A DNA stretch of 64,000 nucleotides. Source: Avena insularis. Lineage: Eukaryota; Streptophyta; Magnoliopsida; Poales; Poaceae. Location: assembly GCA_023614405.1 (NCBI GenBank), contig CM042693.1, positions 155,822,731-155,886,730 of the forward strand, written 5' to 3'. Positions 21,310 through 33,706 of this stretch are shown in pieces; positions within the stretch are counted from its first letter, which is position 1; the number at the start of each line of letters is the position of its first letter. The position numbers and the translations under genes were made by a program. A model generated the notes under the pieces. It did not search any database, was not told the DNA's origin, and saw only the letters and a list, made by a program, of their open reading frames with translations.

Positions 21310-23844
21310 ATGCCTCCCCGTCGTGCAAACCCCAACCCCAACAACAACAACATCACTCCAGAAATGCAACAAACGATGACCGCTCAAACTCAGCTAATGC
21401 AGATGATGACGACGTTCATCCATAACCAAAACAACAACAACAACAACAATAACAACAAAAATAACAACAATAACAACAACAACCCACCGGGTTTTGATAT
21501 GCTCACCAGGTTCTTGAGATTGAGGCCAGCTAAGTTCTCAGGGACGACTGATCCCATGGTGGCCAATAATTGGCTATGCTCAGTAAACAAGGACTTGGTA
21601 ACCGTGGGCTGTACGGATGCTGAAAAAGTCAGATTTGCAGCGCATCTGCTGGAAGAGCCAGCCGCCACTTGGTGGGACAACTTCCAGATCACCACTCCCA
21701 TAGATGAAGTGACACGGGCTATCTTTGAGGATGGATTTCGCACTGCTCATATCTCATCAGGAGTGATGAGTCTGAAAAAGAAAGAGTTCCACAATCTGAA
21801 GCAGCGCCACCGCAGCGTGGCTGAATATATTGAGGAGTTCAACAATCTGGCGCGTTATGCACCGGATGAAGTTGACACTGATGCCAAGAGAAAGGAAAAT
21901 TTTCTTGAAGGCTTGAATGATGAGCTAAATCTGCAATTGGCTGTGGCATATGTTCCCACTTATCAGTCGCTCTGTGACAAGGCTGCTATTTTGGAGAACA
22001 AAATAAAGCAAGTTGAGAGTAGAAAGAGAAAGCACTCCGACAAGCACAACTCGGGATCGTCTCACAAACGATCTCATTATGATTACAGCGGAAGCTCAGG
22101 ATCCCACAAGCATGGGAAATTCAACAAGCACGACAACCACAACCGTCATGACAACAAGCATCATCACAGTCATGACAACGACAAGTACAAGAACCACAAG
22201 AGTGGACATAGGAGCCACCACAGTGGTAATGGTACTGGAAGTGGAAGTCAGCTTGTTAAGAGAGACATCAGTCAGGTTGAATGCTTCAAATACAAGAAGA
22301 TGGGGCATTATGCAAATGACTGCCCCGAAAAGAAAGTTGAAGGACCTAACAAGCCCAACCCTTTTCAGAAGGGACAGGTAAACCACATCAATGTGGAGGA
22401 GGTCTATGAGGAGCCTGATGCTGTTGCTGGTAAGTTCAGACTCAATTCTATTCCAGCATTTGTACTCTTTGATACTAGTGCATCTCATTCATTCATATCA
22501 AGAGCATTTGTTGCAAGAAATGAACTACCGGTAGAAACTATTGGGTGTCCTATAAAAGTAAGTTCTCCTGGTGGAGAAATGATAGTGAATTCAGGATGTC
22601 ATGATCTAGCCATAGAATTTGGGAAATATAAGTTTCCCGTTAACTTGATAATTCTAAACTCCCAAGGATTGGATGTCATTCTGGGAATGGACTGGATGAC
22701 TAAGTACAAAGGAGTGATAGATTGTGCCAACCATACTGTCTCACTCACAACTCCAAAAAATAAAAGGATCAGATTCAAGACCAACTTTGAAGCAAAAATG
22801 AGTATGCTTAATTCTCTTAAGGAGGTTATCATGGATAGTGTGCCAATTGTGAGTGAGTATCCGGATGTGTTTCCGGAAGAATTACCGGGAATGCCACCAG
22901 ATAGAGATGTGGAGTTTCTGATAGATTTGGTACCAAGGTCTGTACCGATAGCAAAGAGACCTTATAAAATGTTAGTTGATGAACTGAAAGAGCTCAAGAA
23001 ACAACTTGGAGAACAGTTGCAGAAAGGATTTATTCAACCAAGTTCTTCATCCTGGGGAGCCCTAGTTTTGTTCGTGGAAAAGAAAGATATAAGTCAAAGG
23101 TTATGCATAGATTACCGTTCACTCAACAAGGTAACTATCAAGAACAAATACCCTTTGCCTAGAATCAATGACTTGTTTGATCAGCTAGAAGGAGCATGTG
23201 TGTTCTCAAAGATTGATCTAAGGTCAGGCTATTTTCAACTCAAGATAAGGGAACAAGACATACCTAAGACAGCATTCACTACAAGGTATGGATTGTATGA
23301 ATATACCGTAATGCCTTTTGGCTTGACCAATGCTCCAGCATACTTCGTGAATATGATGAAGAAGGTGTTCATGGAATTCCTCGACAAGTTTGTTGTCGTT
23401 TTCTTCGACGACATCTTAGTCTACTCCAAGAGCAAAGAAGAGCATGAGGGACATTTACGTTTGATACTTGAGAAGTTAAGAGAGCATAAACTTTATGCCA
23501 AATTCAGCAAGTGTGAATTCTGGTTGGATGAAGTGGGATTTCTTGGTCATGTTATGACAAAGGATGGTGTAGCAGTTGATCCTGCTAACGTTTCAGCTGT
23601 GACTGAATGGGAATCTCCCAAGTCCGTGAAGGAAGTTCGTAGTTTCCTTGGCTTAGCAGGTTACTACAGAAGGTTCATTGAGAATTTCTCTAAGGTAGCT
23701 AAGCCCATGACTGAATTGTTAAAGAAAGACAAGAAGTTTGCTTGGTCTGAAGGTTGTGAACTCAGCTTTCAGGAGTTGAAGAAGAGACTTGTGACGCCTT
23801 TAGGTTCTGCCAGATTTGGAAAAAGATTTCCAAGTATATTGTGA
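21310..23844 (+). pseudogene. Element B gag, protease and reverse transcriptase
   Basis: ATG 21310 opens 844 codons. Residues ~40-60 are poly-Asn. Capsid motifs follow ([50 protein letters not shown]). A basic His/Lys/Gly region precedes the knuckle at residues ~325-338, which reads [14 protein letters not shown]: the second Cys is Tyr. The protease motif reads [11 protein letters not shown] (DTS, 22471-22479), where the family has DTG. RT has LCIDYRSLN and an intact catalytic box [11 protein letters not shown] (residue ~698). A deletion near 23797 shifts the frame in RNase H and ends the frame at 23844. It is not functional. Confidence 0.88.
21427..21483 (+). repeat. (AAC/AAT)n microsatellite coding poly-Asn in Gag
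   Basis: About 19 AAC/AAT triplets with one AAA encode N9-K-N8 in Gag. Element A has a shorter N10 version on the minus strand near 13315-13345. In-frame length change fits replication slippage. Confidence 0.75.
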
Positions 23845-25771
23845 TGCATCTCATCAAGGTTTGGGTGCAGTACTTATGCAAGACGGTAAAGTGGTGGATT
23901 ATGCCTCGAGACAACTTAAAACTCATGAAGTAAACTAACCTACTCATGATTTAGAGTTAGCCTCTGTTGTCGATGCACTAAAAACATGGAGACACTATCT
24001 TTTGGGAAAGTGTTGTGAAGTGTTCATGGATCACAAAAGTTTGAAGTATATCTTCACCCAGAAGGAAATTAATATGAGACAAAGAAGGTGGCTAGAACTT
24101 ATCAAAGACTATGACTTAAGTTTGCAATACCATCCTAATAAAGCAAATGTTGTAGCAGATGCTCTAAGCCATAAGGTTTTTGGGAATGGCCTTACCAAAG
24201 GAGAATTGCCAGAAGATTTGTGTTCCCAATTCAGAAAACTCAGATTGGAGATTGTGCCTGAAGGACATCTCATGTCTTTGGATGTTCAACCCACTTTGTT
24301 GGACAAGATCAGAGAATCCCAGAAGACTGATAAGGAAATTGAAGAGATTAAGGAAAAGATTGGCAAAGGAAAAGCCAAAGAATTACATGAAGACGAACAG
24401 GGTACTTTATGGCATGGGAAACGTATTTATGTTCCACAAGACCCGGAGTTGCGGAAACTGATTTTGCAAGAAGCACACAACTCTCCGTATTCTATTCATC
24501 CGGGTAACACCAAAATGTACATGGATATGAAAGAAAGATTTTGGTGGAATAATCTCAAGAAGGACATCGCCGAACATATTGCTTTGTGTGATGTGTGTAG
24601 TAGAGTGAAAGCGAAGCATCAGAAACCAGCAGGTTTGCTTCAACCACTACCTATTCCTGATTGGATGTGGGACAAGATTGGTATGGATTTCATTACCGGA
24701 TTACCAAGGACCCGGTCAGGATACGATTCTATTTGGGTAGTAGTGGATCGCCTAACTAAAGTGGCTCATTTCATACCCGTGAAGACAACCTATACAAGTG
24801 TTAAGTTAGCCAAAATCTACATGAGTAGAATTGTATGTCTACATGGAGTGCCCAAGAGTATTGTGTCAGATAGGGGAACTCAATTCACTTCCCATTTTTG
24901 GAGACAGTTACATGAGTCATTGGGAACGAGGTTGGAATTCAGTACTGCTTTTCATCCTCAAACCGATGGACAAACAGAAAGGACTAATCAGATTCTTGAA
25001 GACATGTTGAGGGCATGTGCCGTAGACTATGGAGCCAGTTGGGATGAAAGTCTGCCTTACGCAGAATTTTCTTATGACAACAGCTATCAAGCCAGCATTG
25101 AGATGGCACCATTTGAGTTTCTCTACGGAAGAAAGTGTACCACCCCATTGTTATGGAATGGTGTGGGAGAAAGAAGTTTATTCGGGCCAGATCTTATCAA
25201 AGAAGCCGAAGAGAAGGTCAAGTTGGTAAAGGACAGGTTGAAGATAGCACAATCCCGACAGAAAAGCTACGCAGATCCTATGCGTAGAGAAATCATCTAC
25301 GAAGTCGGTGATAGAGCTTATCTTAGAGTATCACCACTTCGTGGAGTGAAAAGGTTCGGAGTCAAAGGAAAATTGGCACCAAGGTATGTTGGGCCATTCA
25401 AGATTCTGAGTCGCAAAGGAGAAGTTGCCTATGAAATAGAACTGCCAGAATCTCTGTCAGCTGTCCATAATGTGTTTCATGTGAGTCAGCTTAAGAAATG
25501 TCATCCAGAAATGGAAGAAACTTCTTTGAAGGATATTATACCTTTGGAGGAGGTTCAACTAGAAAGTGATCTCACTTATGAAGAGAAACCCATCAAAATT
25601 CTTGAGACTGCAGAAAGAGTCACAAGGACTAAGACTATCAAGTTTTGCAAAGTGTAGTGGAATCATCATTTCAAAGAGGAAGCAACATGGGAAAGAGAAG
25701 ATGATCTTCGGAAAGACCACCCTCACCTATTTGCTAGCCAATCCAAATCTCGAGGGCGAGATTCACCTTAA
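23845..25771 (+). pseudogene. Element B RNase H, integrase and chromodomain-like tail
   Basis: In the second frame RNase H continues ([13 protein letters not shown]), meets a TAA at 23936-23938, and is then open from 24002 to 25657. The HHCC finger ([10 protein letters not shown] ... CDVCSRVK) and the DDE residues ([28 protein letters not shown]) are intact, as is RYVGPFKIL. The chromodomain-like end is cut by a TAG at 25655-25657, where A has CAG. The native frame then runs to the TAA at 25769-25771. Integrase itself would be whole if expressed, but the polyprotein is broken upstream. Confidence 0.87.
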
Positions 25772-25783
25772 GGGGGTTAGATT
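25766..25783 (+). other. Polypurine tract of element B
   Basis: CCTTAAGGGGGTTAGATT abuts the 3' LTR start at 25784, identical in design to A. Confidence 0.85.
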
Positions 25784-28700
25784 TGTAACATCCCTAAAAT
25801 CATGATTTCAAAGTTTGCATATCATTCATGCATGCATATAGTTTTGAGATCAATTTCAAACCAAATTCAAAGAAAACAGAAGCACATAGTGCTATCATTT
25901 TATGTGAGCAAACTTAAATCAAATGGCCATCCCCATTTGAGAGCTTAAGTGTTTTAAACCAAGTTTGTTTGATTCCTTGTTGATTGGATTGAGTGTGGAA
26001 TTTGAACAAAATTATACACAATAAAAATGGTTCAAAACCATTTCCAAAACATTTTCAAATTAAGTGCTATAGCACTGTTTATTTTGTTTATTCAAAAGGA
26101 CCAAGCTTGAACAGAGAGACCACATGTTTCTATGCCCAGAAAGATGAATGTTGCACCCTGCAAAAATCCTGAAAATATTTGAATTCAAATAGAGTTTGAA
26201 TTCATTTGAAAATCATTCCAGAAAATCAAATCAGAAATAGAAAAGGAATAAAGAAAAAGAAAAGGGTCGGCGCCAGACTTTGGGCCCAACGGTGAAACCA
26301 GCCCAGCTAGCCCACCCGGGTCTCCCTTCTCCCTCTCTCACGTGCAGACGCACCCAGCGAGCCACTGACACCCAGACCCCACTCCCCCTCTGTTCTATTC
26401 GCTGACAAGCAGGCCCCGTCCACGTCGACTCCTTCTTCCCCAAATCGCGCCCGCAGACCACGTCGCCGCTGCCGTTGATGCTGGTAATGGCGCGACGTAA
26501 TTAGCCTTGATAATGGCGCGTTTCTGTCGCTTGGCCTATTTAAACCACACCCCGCCGCGGTCATTTCCCCCCACGCTGCACTCTCTTCTCGCCACCAGGC
26601 TGCCCCTAATTCGCGTTGCACCGCCGCAGCCAGAGCCAACTCCGGCGAGGTATTCCGGTAAGACCCCGTCGCCCCTTGCTGCCTAAACTTGCCAATACAA
26701 TCTCCGTGACCATGCGCACCTCCTGACCCCTCTGGTGCATGCTAGGAACATCCAGAGCCTCAGCAACATCGGCGACCACATGAGACAGATGACCCCATCA
26801 ACTCCGGCGACCAATTGCGGTAAGCTCCGAGCGCCCCTTGCCCCCTCTTACATACGAGGTTGTTCTCCACTGTCTTGTGCGTCTCCTAATCCATCTGGTT
26901 CGTGCTAGGGCGACACGGAATCTCGGAAACGACTTCGACAGCAACCACCCGACGCCGTGCACAACTCCGACGAGCTTCCCCAGCCACTGCAGCACGCCCC
27001 TTGACCAGCCGACCCCACCTTGAGCATCAGCATCGCACGGTGAGCTTGGTAAGCATCCTATCCCCTCCCCGGGCGACCTAGAACGCCAGCCGCCATTGCA
27101 GACGCTGCTGCTGGCCGCCATTAGCGCCGCTAGGCTATGGTCAGAGCAACGGTAGCCGTTAGATCTGTATCGTAAGGACTAGATTAGATCTGAGCGAAAC
27201 GTTTTCTTTGAATCTAGCGCGTTGGATCTGACTTGATCTGACGGCGCGGAAGGGTGATCCTGAGCGAAACGGTATCGACCAATAGGATAGCGCCGCGTGG
27301 CTAGGGTTTGGTTTAAAAACAGAATTTGAATCAGATTTATATCCAAATTTGATTTAGCTATAACTTTTGTTTCCCACGTTAGATTTTGGCAAATTTTATA
27401 CCGTTGGAATCAGGAGAACAAGCCCTTTCTGTTTATGCAATGTGTTTAAAGTTTTGCTTCTGTTAAAATAGTTTTTTTGCAGAAACATGTGTAGGGCTTA
27501 TTTGAGCATATGAATTGTTTAGGAATTGTTTTTAGTGCTAAATAAATTTGGTTTGGCCAAAGTTTGACTTGTTTAGAATTCAGTACTATGCACTTGCTTG
27601 GTTGAGTTTCAAAAATCATCACTTAGCATCTTGCATGCATGCATGTATATTTTTGATTGTATATGACTTGTATGTGATTGTGGCTATATTCTATGTGTAG
27701 ATTTTGGTGCTAGTGATTGTGATTGTGAAGAGTGCTACTCTCCCAACTACCAAGGCAAGTGGTACTTCATGAATATTTTTATCCCTATATTTTTATACAA
27801 GCATTAGAAATATTTTGCTAAGTATTGCATGTTACTATTTTTGCCAAATGCCATGTTCGGAAATCCTAAGTAGTTGTAGAATTGCTAGGAAATCTCTAAG
27901 TTAAGTTACTATCTATGCCATGCTTAGCCTAGCTAGTAGCAAACAAGGGTTGGTGAAATATACATGCTATGATGAAAATATTTCTAAGTCTTTGGACTTA
28001 GGTTTTTCTTAATAAAACAACTAAGTCATTGAATCACCTGGGTGGAAAGGGACTTGATTGGTGGTTTTGGTTGAGTGGTTACACAAGGCCCATGGCTATG
28101 GTTTACCTTGTGTATCTCACTTGTGGAAAGCCACCCAGGAACAAAGGGATTTTAGAGGCCAAGTGTTGAGAAGCTTCTAGTGCAGCCACTTGGCAATATG
28201 GGCTCTGCCTGGATCACACAGGTTGCTAGAACTTAGTCATTTGGACAGTTGGCGGTAGTGGGATGATAGGTTGGAACGCGTCCATTTGGTCTAAGGGAAG
28301 GCTTCTGAAAGGTCCTGTCTTGGTGAAACCAAGTCTGGTGGGGAAAGTGCACAACCTCTGCAGATGGAAAAATCTAAGTACTTAGCCAAGTCCATGGCAC
28401 TGGACAACTTGAGCATCAAGGCATGGAAGCTATCAAGAATCTCATCATTCCAACTTCTAAGTAAAAACTTGTGGGTGAACAAGGGTGAAGGACCTCAATG
28501 TCTATTGATGGTTCCTTGGGAAAAGTTTTGACAAAGAAAAACTTAGTGATTTCAACTAATAGGAAAAACCTATTTTGAGCAAAGCAAGCCAACCTACACT
28601 TAGCCAAATTTGCATATACTAAGGTATCACTTGCCAATACTATTCCAAAGTATTGACCCACTGTGGCTGTAACTTGTGATGTTGCAGGTTACTCTGATGA

Positions 28701-28963
28701 GGATTAGGTGTCATGAGTCTACACTCAACATGTTTGCCTGTGGCACATGAAGATGAAGACTTATATTTATTTACTTATTCAAACTCTTGTAATAGGCCTG
28801 TGGCCTTGGAGTTGTAAAGACTATGTTTATCTCTGGAATGGATGTAATAAATGACCTTTGTATCTGTGTACTTCATCTTAAACTGTGGATGCTAGCAATG
28901 ATCCAGGGACTAGCATTGCAATCACGGGGATCCTTTTTTCCTTTACAAAGGAGGGATCTTACA
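25784..28963 (+). repeat. 3' LTR of chromovirus B
   Basis: 3180 bp, TGTAACATCC...GATCTTACA. It is close to the 5' LTR apart from scattered substitutions, short indels in the GC-rich block, and a ~23-bp deletion near 28615 flanked by a CATATA-like repeat. Confidence 0.92.
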
Positions 28964-28968
28964 GTTCA
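28964..28968 (+). other. Target-site duplication GTTCA, right copy (element B)
   Basis: Repeats 16223-16227. A's 5' LTR continues directly after it (CCAGTCCGCTGGCC, as in 6693 onwards). Confidence 0.92.
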
Positions 28969-31291
28969 CCAGTCCGCTGGCCTTGTGTAACCACTCAACA
29001 CAAACCATTCCTTCCATTCCACCCAGGTGTTTCATTTACTTAGTTGTTTTATTAGGTAAAACACAAGTCCAAAGACTTAGAAATATTTTCATCATAGCAT
29101 GTATATATTTCACCAAGCCTTGGTTGCTACTAGCTAGGCTAAGCATGGCATAGATAGTATCTTAACTTAGAAATTTTCAAGCAATTCTACATCTACTAGG
29201 ATTTCCCAACATGACATATAAGCAAAATATAACATGCAAGTCTAACAAAATATTTCTAATGCTTAGTAAAAACATAGGAGAGTAGTTACACAGCAAGTCT
29301 AAAAATATTCATGAAGTACCACTTGCCTTGGTAGTTTGGAGAGTAGTTACACTCTTCACAATCACAATCACTAGCACCAAAATCTACACAAAGATTTATA
29401 GCAACAAATTACATACAAAACATATACAACCAAAAATATATGCATGCATGCAAAATGGTATGTGATGATTTTTTTAAAAATCAACCAAGCAAGTAAACAG
29501 TACTGGTTCATTAACAAGTTAAAGACTTGCCAAACAACATTTATTTAAACCCTAAATCATTTCCTAAACATTTCATATACTCAAATTAGCCCTACACAAG
29601 TTTCTGCCAATAAAGTCATTTTAACATAAGCAAAACATTAAACACATTACATAATTAGAAAGAGCTTGCTCTCCTGATTCCAACGGTATAAAATTTGTCA
29701 AATTCTAACGTGTGGATCAAAAATTATAGCCAAAACAAATTTGAACATCTAATAGATTCAAATTATGTCTTTTAAATCTAACTGCTGCCACGCGTCTTGT
29801 TCTAATTGGCCCGTACCGGTTCGGGCGGATCGATCAACAAGAGCCACCTGATTTAAATGAAGATGCACGGCCAGATCTAAGGCGTACCTCTTTGACACAG
29901 ATCTAATCTTACTCGTTAGATCTAAATCCTACGGCCCTAATCTAATTGACCACAGACGGGCGGCGCTAGCGGCGGCGACTGGCCAGCGATGGCGGTGCCG
30001 GCGAACTAGGGCGCCCAGAGAGGTGGGAAGATGCTCACCAGAACCACAGTGACGAGGAGAAGCTTGACGTGTCCTTGGTTGGCGAAGGGGCGCTCGGAGA
30101 CATCGCGGATTGCTCGTCGGAGTAGTCCCTGGCGGCTGTGGCTTTGGCTCTTCGACGTTGGCGATGTTCTGAGCCGCGCTAAGACAAGGGGAGGGTACCG
30201 TTAGAAGCGCAGGATGCTGGGGATCTTACGCGTATCAAACAGAGGGCAAGTGGAGGTTGGAACTTACCGGGAAAGGTCGCCGGAGTTCGAGCAGAGAGCG
30301 GCGGCGCTCAGTTGTTGGCGTTGCCGAGGCTACAGGCCATGCGCAAGCAAACGGAAAGTGTCAGTAGATGCGCACGGAGATGCATAGAAAGCCAGCATGA
30401 ACCACAGGCAGAGGGGAGTGCGGTGCTCACCGGAATTCGTCGGCGCGATCGTCGGAGCAACGGGGTTGCGGCGAGGAATTTTCGCAGCCTGGGGGCGTTC
30501 TGTGCTCGGGGTCTGGGGGAAAATGGAGAGGGGGCAGAGGGGGTTTAAGTAGGCGAGGTGGGGGCATGAATCACTCCAGCATTGAACGGGAATTGACGTC
30601 GCGAATCAAACAGGAAACGCCCGCGTGATTTGGGGATGAACCAGTCGCTGGGTGGAGACGACGATGGTCGTGTGGGTCGTGGCTGTCAGCGAGAGGAAAG
30701 GAGAGGGAGTGGGTCCAGACTGTCAGCGAGCTAGTGGGTGCGGGCGTGAGTAAAGAAAACGGTTCGTGGGGGTGGGGTGCTGGGCTTTTGCTGGGCTAGT
30801 TGGGCCAGATTCGGCTGAGTGCTATTTTTTTCTCTTTTAAGCTTTTTCTTTTTCTGCTTGCTTTTCTATAAAGGTTTTCAAACCTCAATTCAAATCTGTT
30901 TGATTCGAAAACTTTTCAGGATTTTTGTACAATTAATCTTGTAACCAAATAAGTGTCAAACACATCTGTTCACTCAAACACACTTGGGTCTTTTGAAAAT
31001 TAAAATAAACCATTGAGGTGTGATAATAGGCATAGAATTTGTTTTATTTCATATTTTGCTTTGAGACTTTGCTCAAGTTTTTGAAAGCACCTGAGTTTGG
31101 ATTCTAAGCAATACTGAATGATTAACAGTACCTTTATCAAAACAAGTATCACAAGGGCTTGAGTAAACTTACATAAAATATTGAGCAACAAAGCTTCTAT
31201 TTTGAAATGTTTTGTTTGAAATGAAACTCATATGATCATGGATGCATGGTTGATATGCATGAGTTTGAAACACGATTTTAGGGATGTTACA
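28969..31291 (-). repeat. Element A 5' LTR, promoter-side piece (right of B)
   Basis: 2323 bp matching about 6693-9012 of A's 3' LTR. It holds the TATA-like box (near 30544-30551), the donor-like sites and the LTR start TGTAACATCC (minus). Because B separates it from the internal region, a transcript from this promoter would enter B in antisense. Confidence 0.9.
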
Positions 31292-31640
31292 CTTTCTCTT
31301 CATGATAAAGATTTACTAGATGCTTCTTATGCTGGATCATTCACACATATGAAGGAAGAAGCTAAATGGGATCTCTTAGACCGTATTCAAAATAACACTG
31401 AAGCTTGGGAGAATGACAAAGGAAGAAAGTCAGGTATAAACCATCATTATGAATGCATTAAATCTTTAGCTTTCGTGATATTAGCAATGAGTTTGGTCTT
31501 GATCCTCAAGTTCTTGCAAAATGTTTTAAGGCCTTTGCCTCTTATATTGAAATTCCTAAGAAAGAGTGGGACAAGTACCATGCTCCTTATAAAGATATTG
31601 TCACCCATGTTCCTGCTAGCACAGAGGTTTGTACCGTTGA
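31292..31640 (+). pseudogene. Athila-like gag, 3' part
   Basis: The second CTTTC copy (31292-31296) starts the resumed gag reading (DKDLLDASYAGSF, KWDLLDRIQNNTEAWENDKGRK, YECIKS). A shift near 31455 moves it to the frame used downstream (PKKEWDKYHAPYKDIVTHVPA). It joins the protease region without a clear stop. Confidence 0.75.
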
Positions 31641-32937
31641 TCCTATTTTGCCTAAACCTTATGTTGAGAAAATCCCTTTTCCTTCCAAGGTAAGGGATCG
31701 TCCTATTATAGCTAATGTGGTTAGCAAAAGCACAAAGAAAACTGTGGGGTCCGATGAGCTTATTGATATTGAGCCTGTGGTAGCCATTGTGAAAGATCTT
31801 GTCACTAGAAATATAGAGGATGAGCATATTGTCTTCTGTGAAGATGCTACTAATATTGTTTCTCATCCTAAGAAAGTTAGAAAATATAGTGTCCCTGTGC
31901 TTTCTATTAAAATTGGTAGTCATAGCTATTATGGTTTATGTGATTTTGGTGCTAGTTCTAGTGCTATTCCTTATGAGATTTATAGGGAAATTATGCATGA
32001 GATTGGTCCTTGTGAGCTTGAGGACATTGATGTGGTTATTCACCTTGCTAATAGAGAGCAAGTTTGCCCCATTGGCATTGTAAAAGATGTGGAGGTCCTT
32101 TGTGGTAAGATTAAATATCCTGTTGATTTTCTAGTACTTGGTAAAGAAGCTAGTAAAACCTATCCTATTATCTTTGGTATACCCTTTTTGAATACTTGTG
32201 GGGCTATCATAGATTGTAGGAAGGAAAAAGTTTTGACTAAGTTTGCTGGATATTCTTATGAGTTCAATTTTTCCAAATTTGTCAAAACTCCTTATGAAAA
32301 TGAACTACCTAATGAGGATTTCAGGGTTGAACAACTTTCTGCTATTTCTCTTGCTCCTAACAATGCCTTGCAGCAGTTCATGGAAGATCATAAAAGTGAA
32401 GTTTTCATGAAGGAAATAAATGAGATTGACGAGGTTTTCCTTCGTCGGCCTGAGTTACTTAAGCATAATCTACCTGTGGAAGATTTGGGTACCACACTAC
32501 CACCTAAAGAGGACCCTATTTTTGAATTAAAACCTTTACCTGATGATCTTAAATATGCTTATGTTGACAATAAGAAAGTGTATCCTGTTATTATTAGTTC
32601 TAAACTTTTAGGAAAGGAAGAAGAAAGGTTATTGGAAGTGTTGAAGAAACACCGAGGAGCTATGGGTTATACTCTTGATGATTTAAAAGGAATTTCTCCT
32701 ACTATATGTCAGCATGCTATTAATATTGATCCTGATGCAAAACTAGTTGTTGAGCACCAACACCATCTAAATCCTAAGATGAAGGATGTGGTAAGAAATG
32801 AGGTATTAAAACTCCTTGATGCTGGTATTATTTATCCTATTCCTGATAGTCAATGGGTTAGTCCCGTTCATTGCGTTCCCAAGAAAGGGGGAATAACTGT
32901 TGTGCCTAATGAAGATAATGAGCTTATACCCCAAAGA
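31641..32937 (+). pseudogene. Athila-like protease and start of reverse transcriptase
   Basis: The frame is open to the C insertion. The protease lies around YYGLCDFGASSSAIP (DFGA, Asp codon at 31942) and IIFGIPFLNTCGAIIDC. The aspartic protease cleaves Gag-Pol. A linker leads to RT fingers (KDVVRNEVLKLLDAGIIYPI, WVSPVHCVPKKGG), cut at 32942 within RT. The rest of RT is at 43612. Codons that appear after 32943 belong to the LTR of C. Confidence 0.82.
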
Positions 32938-32942
32938 GTAGT
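32938..32942 (+). other. Target-site duplication GTAGT, left copy (element C)
   Basis: GTAGT precedes TGAAAGAACATG and recurs at 43612-43616 after CTTTCA. RT reading resumes there. Confidence 0.92.
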
Positions 32943-33706
32943 TGAAAGAACATGTTGGGCCCCCATGTGTGGTTTTGGTAATTAATGACAATCTTTATGG
33001 ACTAATGTGTGTATTAAGTTATACTTGTAGGTTTTGTCCATTGGCATCGCTTGGAGCATGTGTTGGCTTCAAGGTCAAAGAAATGCAAAGAAGATTTGTT
33101 GGGCAAGCTCAATATGCGAGGTCGACGATGAGGAATGAAGAAAGGCGTTCCATCTTGAGAAGAGCAAGATCGTCTACATCGAGCTCAAGTGGAATTCTCA
33201 AGGCAAAGGTACAATCTTGATAGGTTTTCCCTTTTGCCGGTCTCTTGTTGTGTGTAGGAGACCGGGTTTAAGATAGATAACCGTACTATCAAGAGGGGCT
33301 CTCGTATGAGTAATTCGGTCACATCATTCGGAGAGAGCCTAAACCTTTGCATACTTGCATCATCGTATTTGGTTGTTATTTGGTCTTATCCATGTGAGGA
33401 TATAGAGCTTGTGGTAATCTCCATAACAAGCTCTTGTTCATCAAAATCGGATCTCCCATATATATCTTGTTGCGATTTTGGTTTATGCGGCTTTTCGGTT
33501 TCTCACCAAGTCAGGTATATCACATTATTCTACTTGATACTTTATCACTTGGTGTTAATCAATATTTCCACTTTTTATTGAGAAACCCTTGTTGTCCTCT
33601 ATCCAACGCAATTGGAATCGGGTCAATCGGAGCTACCGTTTAAAAGTTATGTCCGTTTGAATATTTGTCGTTTTAAATTGGAAAAGAAAAAGAAAAACTG
33701 GGCCGA

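Larger units (their letters stand above)
16228..28963 (+). mobile_element. Chromovirus B (same family as A), plus strand, inside A's 5' LTR
   Basis: 12,736 bp with both LTRs (16228-19433, 25784-28963), iMet primer site, ORF1, ORF2, gag-pol and polypurine tract. It is flanked by GTTCA. The internal region is the reverse-complement counterpart of A's. Both LTRs are present, so this is a complete insertion, but it is inactive: Cys to Tyr in the zinc knuckle, DTG to DTS in the protease, a frameshift and TAA in RNase H, and a TAG in the chromodomain-like tail. The 3' LTR has a ~23-bp deletion near 28615. Confidence 0.92.
5809..31291 (-). mobile_element. Chromovirus A (Tekay/Del-like Ty3/gypsy), minus strand, containing element B
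   Basis: Full-length element on the minus strand: 3' LTR 5809-9012, internal 9013-15343, 5' LTR 15344-16227 plus 28969-31291. The two LTR pieces sum to 3207 bp against 3204 bp for the intact LTR, as expected if B (16228-28963) simply split the 5' LTR. Domain order on the minus strand is ORF1, ORF2, gag, PR, RT, RNase H, IN and chromodomain-like end. Integrase stretches such as [19 protein letters not shown] fit the Tekay/Del chromovirus clade. It is inactive, with frameshifts, a changed RT box and a promoter separated from the body by B. Confidence 0.88.

Noticed and set aside
26307..27121. Minus-strand frames of 107-110 codons in the B 3' LTR
   Set aside because: They are antisense to the LTR leader, and the 5' LTR copy does not keep the same frames.
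5809..28963. Idea that A and B are an assembly duplication
   Set aside because: They differ throughout (12 residues in ORF1, different lesions, different LTR starts) and B has its own target duplication.
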